NCBI GenBank assembly: GCA_948567375.1
Contig: OX419757.1
Span: 2,790,001-2,854,000 of the forward strand
Direction of reading: 5' to 3'
Source of the DNA: Lunularia cruciata
Taxonomy: Eukaryota > Streptophyta > Marchantiopsida > Lunulariales > Lunulariaceae
Length of the DNA stretch: 64,000 nucleotides
Made by a program: the position numbers and the translations under genes. Of this stretch, positions 12,068 to 22,530 are shown piece after piece. Position 1 is the first letter of the stretch. Each line of letters opens with the position of its first letter. Below the pieces are notes generated by a model, which was not told the origin of the DNA, ran no database searches, and was given only the letters and a program-made list of their open reading frames with translations.

Positions 12068-13544
12068 ATGGGACGAAGCAAAAAGACCTTGAGGCAGAGC
12101 TGGGAGAGACGGCTGCTTCGAAATGGAGTGAAGCTTTTCGGTACTCGATGGTGTGCTATGTGCAGTAAGCAGAAAACTTTGCTCTCCCAAATCTGCCCTG
12201 ACAACTGGGTGCGTATGTATGTTGACTGCGACGTTCTCGGAAATGGTTTGGAGTGTTCAACTGTGAAGAAGGTTGGACGAGTGCTATCCCTGACGACATG
12301 CATGAAATTGGTTTGTTTTATGTTTTTTTATCACAGCGGACTTATGATGTTCTGTACTTTACGTTACGCAAGTAAAGGACGAAGTTGGCACCTCTCTCGG
12401 TGATCTGCAGATTCCTTCTTGGAGAGTTACAGGGAAGTGGTATGTTGGTGCACAATCGGAGACATCATTGAGGCAGCTGGTAAGTTCAACAGGTCGAGGT
12501 ATGCAGCGGTGGGATGTTGCTGAGTACATTAGGAGACACAGGAGACGGGGAAAATGGGCTAAACAGGAGTTTGCAGATGTCGTTAAACGGTCTATTCTTA
12601 AGGCGAGGGCTACCGCTGCGGCTACTACTGCTTCTCCTTCTCATGGTGCTTCTACCTGACCGGAATCTCTTGTATGTTTGCTTAATTCAGTTGTTTTCTG
12701 TTGTCCATTCTTTCGCTGTTGTGCTTGTGATTAGTACTTGACCTTGAACTTCCTCTCGATGAAGTCCTTCTGCATAAACTGGCTCAAGAAAAACACTCCT
12801 ATTTGGTGCTGGTTGATTTATATTACTCACTGATTCACGCTTCGCTAGGCAGTTTCACATGAGGAAGCTCATATCAAGGCCCCTGTACCTATCGAGAGAG
12901 ATAAAAGAGGCTCCATTTCCCACAATGCAGCAAGGGGAATGATGCTCTTTGCAATAGCTGCTGTATCCTCCACCCAAGAAAACTTCAAGAAGTTATTTCA
13001 ACCTGGAAATCAAATTGGTACTACTTTGAAGGTAACTAAGCTACAAAGTTTCCTGTCCTGTACGGAGTGTTGGAGCAGAACTAGGTGCAAAGTAATGGAG
13101 CATTAGCCCTGACGTAGTAAGGAGTTAATGCCTCTGCAGGAAGGTTCAGAATGTAGGGCATTGAATACGACTCCTCATGTTGATCACGCTAAGAGCGTCG
13201 AACGGAGATTTGCAGTTGTAGAGCCAAAAACGCCACAATCGACCATTTACAAGAACGACTCTACATCCGGAGATAATCTATCCAGTCATGTCACCAGAGA
13301 CTTGTTCCGAGCATCCAACTTCGGGAGAAAGCCAAGAGTGTTTGCCAGGCGATTTAAGGATCAGATGAAGTTTTCAGTTCACGAGCCACTCAAGCTTCCG
13401 CAACTTCATGAGTTTCTTCGTATTTCAGAAGTCTGTAGGTTGATTGTGAGACGGTCTTTGTCTAAATTGCTGGAAAGTCTCTCCAGGGGTTTGCACAACT
13501 CGAACAGTATGGGTTTACGATTGACAGGTAAGAGTCGCGGTTAA
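12068..13544 (+). CDS. Thioredoxin-fold-like protein, predicted 4-exon gene
   Basis: Predicted exons 12068-12271, 12378-12479, 12849-13031 and 13140-13544 all join in phase 0 and give 297 aa ending in TAA. Each intron has GT...AG ends. Exon 1 carries LFGTRWCAMC, a CxxC active-site-like motif after a short beta-strand, then NWVRMYVDCD. Exon 2 carries LQIPSWRVTGKWYVGAQS, which resembles the cis-proline strand and final strand of thioredoxin-like domains such as those attached to plant VKOR proteins. Exons 3 and 4 are basic and serine-rich, and I do not recognise them. The donor after exon 2 (CTG|GTAAGTTC) could be skipped; the frame then reads on to a stop at 12,659, giving a shorter isoform. 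The first exon may lie further upstream. Redox function is inference from the CxxC fold only. Confidence 0.55.
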
Positions 13545-13851
13545 GTTCTGCACACCAAGATGATCTTCGTCTGCTTTCGATTTGCATAGTAGAACAAGGA
13601 AAGAGGCTTCTATTCGGTTTTCATGTTGGTTGTATTTTGTTCCAGAAAGTAGTAGAACGGCGAAATGCTTCTAACCGTATTCAATGATTGTGGCAAGAGG
13701 TTTATGTTGTAGATAGATGAAAGAATATAGTCCCCGTTTGCCGAGAATGGGGTGCACAGTATTTGGTTGTTAAGAAGAAATTTGTCCAAAATGCTTTTGA
13801 ACAATTTGCTACATTAAAAGGTGAACATGATCGGTCACCGAGTTGGTCAAT
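13545..13851. other. Short intergenic stretch before the segmental duplication
   Basis: About 300 bp with no gene seen. Homology with the second unit begins abruptly at 13,852, where the sequence ATTCCCTGCATAGC is shared with position 43,611. Confidence 0.5.
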
Positions 13852-14533
13852 GATTCCCTGCATAGCATTTGAGCTTGGTCAGACTAAAAGGTTGCTTAGA
13901 GCACCGAACTAGAAAAGCGTCGTCTGCTACTAACCTATGACAACTACGTAATGTATCGAGGTCATGCACTTCCTACCGTAATTTTTTTTTTTTTTCTAGT
14001 TTCTTCAAGGATGGTTCTTCTATCATAGAAGCAAAATTTTCTTCATTGTCCGGAATTCATCGGCCATTGCATTCTGATAAGCTAAAGAGGTTAATGCAAT
14101 TGTACTTGTTGTGTACAGGATTCGTAAGTCCTCGCAAGCTGAAGCCCTCAAACAATAGAGATGGTGGTGCCAAGCTAGATAGTCACCAAGCTGAGATTTG
14201 ATCGGAAGATATTCTGAGAGAAGAACGATACGTCTATCCGCGCTCGGGCCTATGAACCCTAAACCTCGTCGTTCAAGTCGGACACGGAGGTACAGGAATC
14301 CTTCTGGTAGTGAGTGCTAAAATCACCTAATTGTGCACAATTGAACGTGCCAATGATTGTTGTGCGATCGTTTCAGTTGAGATTTGATCTCCCTACTTAC
14401 TACTCGGGTTTTCTCCTGGTTCTTGATGCCCATATCGTGGGGTTTTGCAGGGTAGCCTGTGAAGAAACGGAATTGTGGTTATCCGGTCTTGCCAAGTGGA
14501 ACATGTCCCGGACTAGGACAGTAAAACTTGATG

Positions 14534-14827
14534 AATTTCAATCAAGATGGCCTTTTGGTGTTAACTGAAGCAAGGATCCATGGCAGGATTATGTTCTGGG
14601 TTGAGGGGAGTGTTTAGTTCAGGAATATGGTATGGAGAAAAGACAGCTCTGGTTAAAAGTTTTCTTGTATATTGAAGAATGAATTTCGATCAAGATGGCC
14701 TTTTGGTGTTAACTGAAGCAAGGATCCATTGGAGGATTATGTTCTGGGTCGAGGGGATTGTTTAGTTCAGGAATATGGTATGGAGAAAAGACAGCTCTGG
14801 TTAAAAGTTTTCTTGTATATTGAAGAA
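14534..14827. repeat. Tandem duplication of about 145-150 bp inside unit 1
   Basis: A block starting near GAATTTCAATCAAGATGGCC and running through GGATCCAT and TTCTTGTATATTGAAGAATG occurs twice head to tail (about 14,534-14,678 and 14,681-14,827). Unit 2 has a matching but partly deleted pair at about 44,397-44,670, so the tandem copy probably predates the segmental duplication. Confidence 0.8.
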
Positions 14828-15751
14828 TGGAGATATCCGCATCATGACATAAAACTCGAATATTGAATCTCACATACCCATCCATTCTAGCTCCAGTGTC
14901 TTTGACCTGCTTTGTGGAATGTGGACGATGTTATGTATATCCATCTTTGAAGATAAGCTGTAAGAATTTTGCAATATCTCGCATTTGAGCCCCACCTGTT
15001 CTGTTGAATCATAAATGATGGGATAGGTGTCTGCCTGGATTTGACCAGTAACCGTCCAAAAGTTCAGAACCAAGGGAAAGTTTACAAATAGATGTAGTGG
15101 ATGGCAACTCATCTCGTCAGCAGTACGAGAAACAACGTTGAAACAGAGGCCATCATAGGTAAGGCCCTGCTGATCGGTTGCTGTGCTCACAAAAGGGTAA
15201 AATGTAGAGATCAACTATCGCACTTTTATTTTTAGTGCAGGAGCCGAATTGCGCACGGGATCAGAGAAAACTTTATCGACGAGATAGGCGAGCCCCAGTT
15301 TAACGAGAGTAATCGATTTCCTACAAAGCAAAGGCATCAACGCGGGCAGATTGGCTACTATTTACGTACCGCATAGACCAAACTTCAGAAATCTTTCTCG
15401 CTGCATCACTGGTTTCTTTTGTAAGCTATGTCTGTGATCGCACCTATTATTTGTTTCTAACACTTGGCAAAAAATCCTCAGTGGCCACTTATAGACGGTG
15501 ACTAAGCCCGCATTATTGTTCTAGTCAGGCCCTGAAACTAAACAGCTAGACTATGGTATGAAGAAAGACCGGTAAATTCGCAGGCATTGTTGTGTTCAGT
15601 AAAATCTGAGTTTCTCAACCTATTGATAAAACTGGCTAGGCTAAACCTGGCAAGTCAGCAAGAGACCTAGGAGCAAGCAGGTGCCATAATCCGGGATGTT
15701 TCTTTACAAAAATGAGGTTCACCGCTTGACTCGACAATCTCTCTTCACGGC

Positions 15752-16556
15752 CTAATCTCGCCAACGATGCCCGCAATTAGGATTGCAGCACACGAAAAAC
15801 AATGTCATACCCTCCTCTCCTCTCGAAGTTGCCTGCATCAATTTGTACCAAAAACTGGTTAGCTACAATTTTCACAGTCGATCCAAACCAGGATTTTCAG
15901 ATCCCTGAATGGTCAAACTAGGCAAAAAAAGTTGAGATATTGAACCTGAAATTGACTGGACCAGAAGTACCTGGAAGAAAACAGCCTCCCCATGCTTGCA
16001 GTTTTCACAACGGACAGATTTCGTGCGGGGAAGAGTGGGATCGGACGTAACGTCTTGCAACACCTGGGTGCGCTCATCAGCACTGTGGAGCACTTCGTTA
16101 CGGTAGACACAGTTGTTGTCTGCCACCTCCTGAAAAAGGCAACAAAACCTTGATAAACCAACTCTTCAAAGCAAACCACGTACTTGCTAAGACAATAGAC
16201 CCAGCCTGCTAGACTACGAGATCCCCTGAAACTCCCGATTATTTTTCCCATAATTCAACCCTCCCCACCATGAGGTCAAAACCCTACCTGATGATCACAA
16301 TTTCGACAAGCGTAGAGGAGTATCTTCTGATCCCGGTCTTCACGAGGATACAATATATTGTTACTGCGAAAACGCCACATCTCCACGCGTATGAGGAACG
16401 AAGCAATCCCGTATTCCACTCAATAAAAGCAGCATAAACCCGACTTAAAAAAAACCAATTTGAGGGTTTAAAGCGGCAGAACTCTGTTATGTCAAATTGG
16501 GATCCAAAATGCGTCTTAAGAACTCACCACTCCCGGCAAAATTTCATGGTACTCAT
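15752..16556 (-). CDS. NRPB9: RNA polymerase II subunit 9, copy 1 (4 exons, intact)
   Basis: Small zinc-ribbon subunit of RNA polymerase II that acts in start-site choice, elongation and proofreading. Minus-strand exons 16556-16528, 16363-16288, 16129-15971 and 15832-15752 encode 114 aa, the usual plant length, and end in TAG. All introns have GT...AG ends. The N-terminal zinc ribbon is C7-x2-C10 with C29-x2-C32. The C-terminal ribbon is C76-x2-C79 with C103/C104 and C108. The family motif SDPTLPRT lies at about 64-71. Compared with the copy at 45.6-46.4 kb it has Thr63 and Glu77 instead of Ala63 and Ala77; Thr63 looks like a G-to-A change at a CpG. I see no lesion, so both copies could be expressed. 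Confidence 0.95.
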
Positions 16557-17483
16557 GGCTGCAGGAACAGCACGACGACTGGAGAATCAGCAAGAAATTG
16601 CTGACACACTCTGCTTCTGCTCAGGCGACAGAAAGCCAGCGAATTCACGCACTGAAATCGAAGTTCAAAGGCCTCTGCTGTTTCATCTTAATCTGTACCG
16701 ATTTCCAAACCCCAGGCACAAGAAAGATCAACAGACGAGGCAAGTCAGTGAGTGGATTGAATGGAAGAATGAATTGAGAAGGGTCTCGCACTACAGCAGC
16801 GTTGAAAGGACTCCAGGGAGAGATTCCTTGACCACATTCACAGTCATGAGACGTTCTCGACAACCGACAGCTGATGGACGCTTCCTCACGGTGCGTGGAC
16901 AATAGTTTACTTCCATGCGTCAGTTGTACCGTCCTACGTGTATGTCCTACAGAAATGTGCCAATGAGCATGGCACTAAACGAGTTCACATCATGCTGTGC
17001 GGCTTGCCATGTCAGCATTAACCTGCCAGGGTATGACTTGGGGTTCTGCCGGTCAGCATGGCGGAAGACGAGTTCACATCGTTCGAGCTACATGACGCTT
17101 GGCTTGGAGGTTCCTAGACTCAAGAGCTCGCGAGGAGCTCCGAGGATTTAGCTTCATTGGGGTCCTCTAAGCATTTCACAGGTTGACGGATTGTTTGTTC
17201 GATTGGGAGCATATGACAAAATTTTGTGTTTTATGTTTTCTGAATGCGTTTTGTCTACGATATTTTCCAATGATTTATGGTGTTTGCGAGGGAGTTCATT
17301 ATGGCTTCTTGGTTCGAACCTCCTAACCTAACCTAGATGATATAAAGTGCCTCATTTCCCTTTCGTTTGAACTAGAACCTTCCACACGCGCAACACTTCA
17401 TAGGTTGATGGATAAGTAAAACGGATGACTTGTATAAGTAAAACTGATGACTTGTACGGTAAAGCAATATCGATTTTGAAGAC
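16557..17483. promoter_or_regulatory. Upstream flank of NRPB9 copy 1
   Basis: About 0.9 kb upstream of the NRPB9 start, shared almost base for base with unit 2 up to the AAGAC insertion site. It should contain the promoter, but I find no element I can name with confidence. Open frames here (for example 16,489-16,905) run over exon 1 or its flank and are not supported as genes. Confidence 0.4.
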
Positions 17484-19233
17484 GGTTTCGCCATTTGTAG
17501 TGTCGCACCTAGATTGCTTGGATGCAAGAGTAGTGGTGTTAATAATGAGGAGTATTTTGGTAATTATTCATAGACTATTGTTGTTGGTGGATAGATGTCA
17601 TGTTTGGGGTATTAATTACATGGTGGAGCTCAATCGTCACTTGCACTGTTTGGACCATCAGGTGTGCTGTCAGTGGGACCGTTAGGGTTTGAGACCTAAC
17701 TCGAGTCCAGGAGGTATAGTTTCAAAGTGTAGCTCTAGTGAGCTCATTTCTCTGAGGTTGAGCTTTCGAGTTCCTGGCTATAGTGAACAAAGGCCAACGA
17801 GTGTCACATGGATTCTCTTAGCTAGAGTGGATGTGGCTTGATTATAATCAATGTCTAGTTGTTTGCAAATTATTGAGTGATAGATCAAGTACTGATCTGA
17901 TTGAAAGTGATTTGAGTTGTGTAAATGAATTGATTACATCAAAGAAGTGAAGTCAACGAGAAATCGGGTGCAAGAACTAAGAGTGTTGGTGGTATCTCCA
18001 AGACTCGCTAATTGTTGGTAACTTGATCGGAGTTTAGGTTTTCCCTAGTGTGCAAAAGCTCATTTGATTGATGTAGATTTGGCAATGAAATAGATGGTGT
18101 GCGGAAGCTCTTGCTAAATTTTGAGCAAAGAGAAGCAATTTTTGAGCAACCGTTGTGATTTTGAGCTCAAGAAGTGACAGAAGGACCAATCGGGTGCAAG
18201 TTGGGCTCAAAAGTGAAATTGAAGGTGGAGTTTGGAACCCATCTTTGTGAATTTGTGATTTGGAGAAACCAGTCATTTTAATTTGGCTCGAGTGGAGAGT
18301 TAGCAGAAAATTTGGCAGTCAGTCAACTTTAGGGATTTATGTCAGATTTTTGCTGGAGTTTATGTCAAATTTTGGCCAGATTTGAAGGAGTTTTGTAGAT
18401 TTGGAGTAGTTTCACCAAATTTGGAGGAGTTTTGAAGTGGTAAAAAGAAAGGCCTCATTTGGGCATTTAGAGGTTTTGAGGCATAAGGATATGGGCTATG
18501 AGAGGCTATGAAGGCCTAAAAGGGCCAGCAAGCCAACTTGTTGGTGTGAGGCTAGCTAATTTAGAGTAGTTTTTGGTCATTATTTGGCAAAATCTGCCAA
18601 TCTTGCTAGATTGTGCGCACTAGAGTTTAATCCCTAAATCTTTGGTTCCTAGACTGGTGCACTAGCTAACTGGTACACCTTCACTTGTTGTCTTAATGAC
18701 TATTCCATTTTTATCTATACACCGGTAGCTTTGGCTAGGAGAGATAGTTTGATCCTGTTCTTGGTGATCTTGGTAGCTTAGGAAGTAAAGAACTCATATT
18801 ATGTAAAATGCCAAATGGTGGCAGAGTCAGTCCAATGTTGATTTATGAGATGGAGGGTTTTTGTTTACATTTCTTGTGATTGGACCCCCTCCATTCTTTG
18901 CTTCCTATTTGTGCACCTTGTTTGTGTGAGGTGCCTTGACTTTAGAGTGTTGGTGCTCTATTGTGCTCTTGGTAGTGAGGCCAGAGTGATGACCAGTCAG
19001 ACTACCTATGTTTCTTGTAGGTGAGGTAGGAAGTGATGACTTGCAGACTATGAGAGTGCGTGTTGTGATGGTAGGTTATAGGTTGCCTTTTCCCCTAGTG
19101 TAGTAATCATAGTTAGAGCTACATTAGTCGGTGATGTTTAGTTGGTGATGTTGGCACTTGGTGATGTTGACACTTGGTGGAGTACTTGCTGACGTTATAA
19201 TTGAAGGTTGTAATTTCTAGTTACTTTGTCACA
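17484..19233 (+). repeat. 5' terminal/leader region of gypsy fragment A
   Basis: Non-coding sequence homologous to 27,463-28,836. It begins, as in B, at the word (T)GTyATGCCATTTGTAG, with no complete TGTGGCAC block before it. A candidate primer binding site TGGTGGCAGAG occurs at about 18,813 (TGGTTGCAGAG in B at about 28,408); it resembles the initiator-Met site TGGTATCAGAG with two changes. Frames are closed throughout. Confidence 0.65.
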
Positions 19234-20619
19234 ATGGAGTCCTTTGGAGATTCCGGAGGAGATAGCATTGCAATACATAGTGGGTTTACTCAAAGTGGCG
19301 CTTAGTATCACTCTGTATCTCAAGTCCCTATGAGGGAGGAGAGTGACTTTGAGTTGGAGTTTGACACAAGAGCTGACCCAATTGAGAGTGCACTTGGTGT
19401 GTCCACACCGTTGTTGTGGGACATGGATGAGATCTATGGGGCCTCCAAAGACCCCAAGGGTTACTATGGTATAGTGGGTACCATTGAGTTGGATGACTTT
19501 GTCCAAGAGTTTGATAGTTGGTGTGATTTGTAGTAGATGCGGAACCCAACTTTGTTCACACCCTTCATGGCGTAGAAGGGGTTGTTTCAACATTTGGAGG
19601 GTCCGCCAATGGACGACTACCATGAGTTTAGAAGAGCTCACTTTGAGAAGATTGAGCTATAGAGACAATATTGGTCTTTGAACTATGCCTATATTACTTT
19701 AGGCTCAGTTTCTAGGGGTAGATTGGTTGTACCCACAAGTTTTAGCTCTAGTAGCATTGGTGGATCTCTTGGAGATGGTGCTACTATGAGTGGAGGTACT
19801 ACTACAAAAGGTGGTGTAGTACCAAGGTTTGACCCCATGGTGGAGTTCTTCTAGTGTTTGAGGTAGAATTACCAAGGAATGCGGACTGACAAGCTTAAGA
19901 GCTTACCAGAGTTCCAATGGAAGGCTAGAAAGAGCCTACGTGAGGCATATGCTCGCATGAGACGGCTGATCAATTTTACTCAAGGAGTTACTGAGGCCCA
20001 AGCAGTCCAGTTTTGGTATGGAATATTGGACAAGGAGTTGCAACATAGAGTACGTGATGCTATGTTGTTACACGCTACTTCACCTACTTTGGTAGTGGTC
20101 TTTGGTTTGGCTGAGCATATTGAGCTCAACATGGTGGAAGAGAGAGTGTCAATATCTAGATTTGGTAGGAAGACCTCATCCACAACTATATTTCTTCCAA
20201 AGTGTAGCATAGTGCACCATGCCATGTTGATTTATGAGGACAAGGTGGACAGCCTAGATCCTATGGAGCGAGCGGAGTGCATAGTGTTGCTAGACCCTTA
20301 CCTTCATTTTTGGGTATAGTAGCAACCAATGAGTGGTGGTGTTGCTTGTTGGACTTGTGGTGGACCTCACCATAGGAGAGAGTGTGCTCAAGGCAGTGGA
20401 CTTGATACCTCTGGTGCATCATAGCCAACACAAAAACAATGTGAGCATTGCCACATATTTGGTCACACTAGTGACTAGTGCTTTGACCTACATTTGGAGT
20501 TACGAAGTGGTAGGGTAGATCGTAGAGGAGCTCCAGGTCATGGAGTACAAGGTGGTAGAGGATCTACACCTAGTAGGAGTGCAGTACCTTCCCTTACTTT
20601 TGATACAGCCATGGCTACT
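19234..20619 (+). pseudogene. gag: Gag of gypsy fragment A, broken only by TAG stops
   Basis: A single frame from ATG 19,234 runs about 460 codons to the inserted solo LTR, without a frameshift. A capsid-like region lies around 19,880-20,140, with SLREAYARMRRLINFTQGV. Two zinc knuckles follow: CWTCGGPH...C (C-x2-C-x3-H-x4-C, 20,346-20,385) and CEHCHIFGH...C (C-x2-C-x4-H-x4-C, about 20,438-20,480). I count eleven in-frame stops and all are TAG, at places where glutamine is expected. In fragment B some of the same sites are still CAA or CAG, for example FFQCLRQNYQG at about 29,440-29,472. Confidence 0.85.
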
Positions 20620-21360
20620 TGTAATAGCAAGAGCTAGCCATATGATCTAGATGTGAAATTTGGTTTAGTAACATCTAGAATGATGTTATACATGATGGTC
20701 AAAATAGATAAGATAAAAGTATCACCAAAAGAGTACTTCTACTAATAGGGCAGAAATTGAAATAGACTTGAGAACCTTAGAACCAATAGCTAGACATATG
20801 ATTTAAAGGTGAGAATTGGTTTGGTAACATTTGGAAGGATATTACACATGATGGACTAAACAGATCAGAAAGAGATATCACCAAAAGGGGACTTCTACTA
20901 ATAGAGTAGGAACCAAAATATGCCTAAAATCTTTGAAGGCAATTTTGGAGGCCTAAACGGATGAATTAGGCCTCAAAAATGTGCACAATCCCCCCCTCCA
21001 ATGGAAGAAAGGCTGGCCTTCCCTCCCCCCTGCTTTGTCTCATCAAGAGCTTTCCAATGGTACCTTACTCACGTGATTATGAGATTCCTAAAGGAAGATT
21101 CCCTAAAAGATTCTCTCCGGTCAAAGCTTGTTTGACCAACCAGATAGGACCTAGACCAGACATGTCACCCATCCAAGTAAGTAATCCAAGGGTAGAGCTT
21201 GCTTACATGTCACCTATTTGTGTCCTTAATCCTATGGTGGGGCTTCCTTGGAGGAGATCCTCTTTGTCTATATAATAAAGAGAAGGTGCTCCCTTGGAGC
21301 ATCGATTGTTTGAGTGTACAATCTATGTTTTCTCTCTTCTCTTGTCCTCGGTGTATTACA
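20620..21360. mobile_element. Solo LTR of an unrelated family inside fragment A
   Basis: A 741 bp insertion with 7-bp inverted ends TGTAATA...TATTACA and a perfect 5-bp target duplication CTACT (20,615-20,619 and 21,361-21,365). Fragment B shows the uninterrupted site at about 30,215-30,232. It contains an imperfect internal tandem repeat of about 150 bp (20,636-20,910) and a TATA-like TCTATATAATAA near 21,267. No coding capacity. Confidence 0.93.
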
Positions 21361-21365
21361 CTACT

Positions 21366-22530
21366 CTGATTGAGTAATTGGAGCAAAGATTGGCTAGCAT
21401 GGCCATAGCTCAAAGGAGATCAGATTTGGGTGCTGAGGCTTCCACCTCATATGTTGGTGACAGAGACATCTTGGATTTCATGTGCGGAGTAGCACAGGTG
21501 GATGCATCTGCCATAGTGACTAGGAGTGCAGTACATGCATTAGTGGAGTTGGACCCATACTTTGTGAGACTAGGGATGATACATTCTCCACTACTAGAGC
21601 AAAGGTGGTTGATAGTGGAGTTAACTTGGTTGAGGAGCATGGGATCCGCTCAGCAATTAGTGGTTTATGGCAGACAACAACGGCTAGATTGGAGGAATTA
21701 CCAACTAGACCGGCCTTTGAGTGAACATGATTTATACATAGGGTTTTCCTATTGGATAACCAGAGGGGGATGTTTTTTTTGGTGGGACCTTTAGGGAAGG
21801 TCTATACATCATAGAGGGTCTTACTTGACTTTGGTGCACAACTTTTTATGTTGGGGAAGGCTGTAGTTATAGATTTGGAGTTATAGAAGACCGATATGGA
21901 GAGGTGTCCATTTCAAATTCAAACATCTCTAGGTGGTGGTTCTACATAATACATCACATGTGGAGAGCTTATTTTCAGATTCAGCTTGGTCATTTGACTG
22001 ATAGCTCTGTGGTGAGAGCTCAAGCCATTGCGATAGTGGCTGAGTCATATGATGTGTTAGTTGAGGGAGTATTGTTGTTCTCCATGGGTTTCAGTATTGA
22101 CTATTGGGAGGAGACAACCTCCTATAGACCAGGTTGGCAATTTGGTGAGGGACAAGTATATCACTTACTAGTACGCTCTAGTAGTGGCAGTCTTGGCTCA
22201 CTATAATCCGGACCATAACGGCATCATTTTCAGCTTCCAATGGTTTTGTTACTTGGCCTAATGACTTATTGGAGAGGAACGCCCATGCAAAGGATGCTCC
22301 AATACCAGAGGAGATCATTCAGATTAGGAGTACGAGTGGGATTGTTCTATCCACCTTGGATGTTTCATTGTGGAGATTAGAGGAAGCATTGCAACAACAT
22401 GCAAATCAGTTGGTGCAATAGGCTTGGAGTAGAGCCTTTGTACCACCAGGAGACCAGTGTGAGGATGAGTCTCCATAGTCTATTACCTTGACATCTTTGG
22501 ATACCACACTCATTGCTTGGCAGTATCTAG
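21366..22530 (+). pseudogene. Gag-Pol linker and aspartic protease region of fragment A
   Basis: After the solo LTR the frame resumes with EQRLASMAIAQRRSD. About 250 bp present in B (near 30,395-30,730) are missing near 21,560. A protease-like active site L-L-D-F-G-A follows at about 21,820-21,840, then a flap-like segment and the spacer leading to the methyltransferase. Several TAG stops and frame changes break it. The protease call rests on the D-x-G-A motif and its position between Gag and RT. Confidence 0.6.

Larger units (their letters stand above)
13852..17483. repeat. Segmental duplication unit 1 (left part, before the inserted retrotransposon array)
   Basis: This stretch is strongly similar, in the same orientation, to 43,610-47,330. 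It contains an NRPB9 gene, its flanks and a common tail with CTCCTAACCTAACC near 17,320. Unit 1 continues after the inserted gypsy array, at 38,973-39,083. Differences from unit 2 include loss of about 130-140 bp near 14,033 (present at about 43,795-43,935 in unit 2) and a doubled ACTGATGACTTGTA motif near 17,420-17,455. Confidence 0.93.

Noticed and set aside
14870-15214. 115-codon minus-strand frame downstream of NRPB9 copy 1 as a gene
   Set aside because: The matching region of unit 2 (about 44,700-45,040) has frame-breaking indels and stops, so the frame is not under coding constraint.
17300-17325. GGTTCGAACCTCC as a tRNA T-arm
   Set aside because: No matching acceptor, D or anticodon arms surround it, and the duplicate at about 47,180 gives no cloverleaf either.
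19234-20619. TAG read as a sense (glutamine) codon
   Set aside because: The many TAG codons in Gag A might suggest recoding, but both NRPB9 copies in this window end in TAG at the normal length, and fragment B keeps CAA or CAG at the same Gag sites. Decay of CAG explains it.
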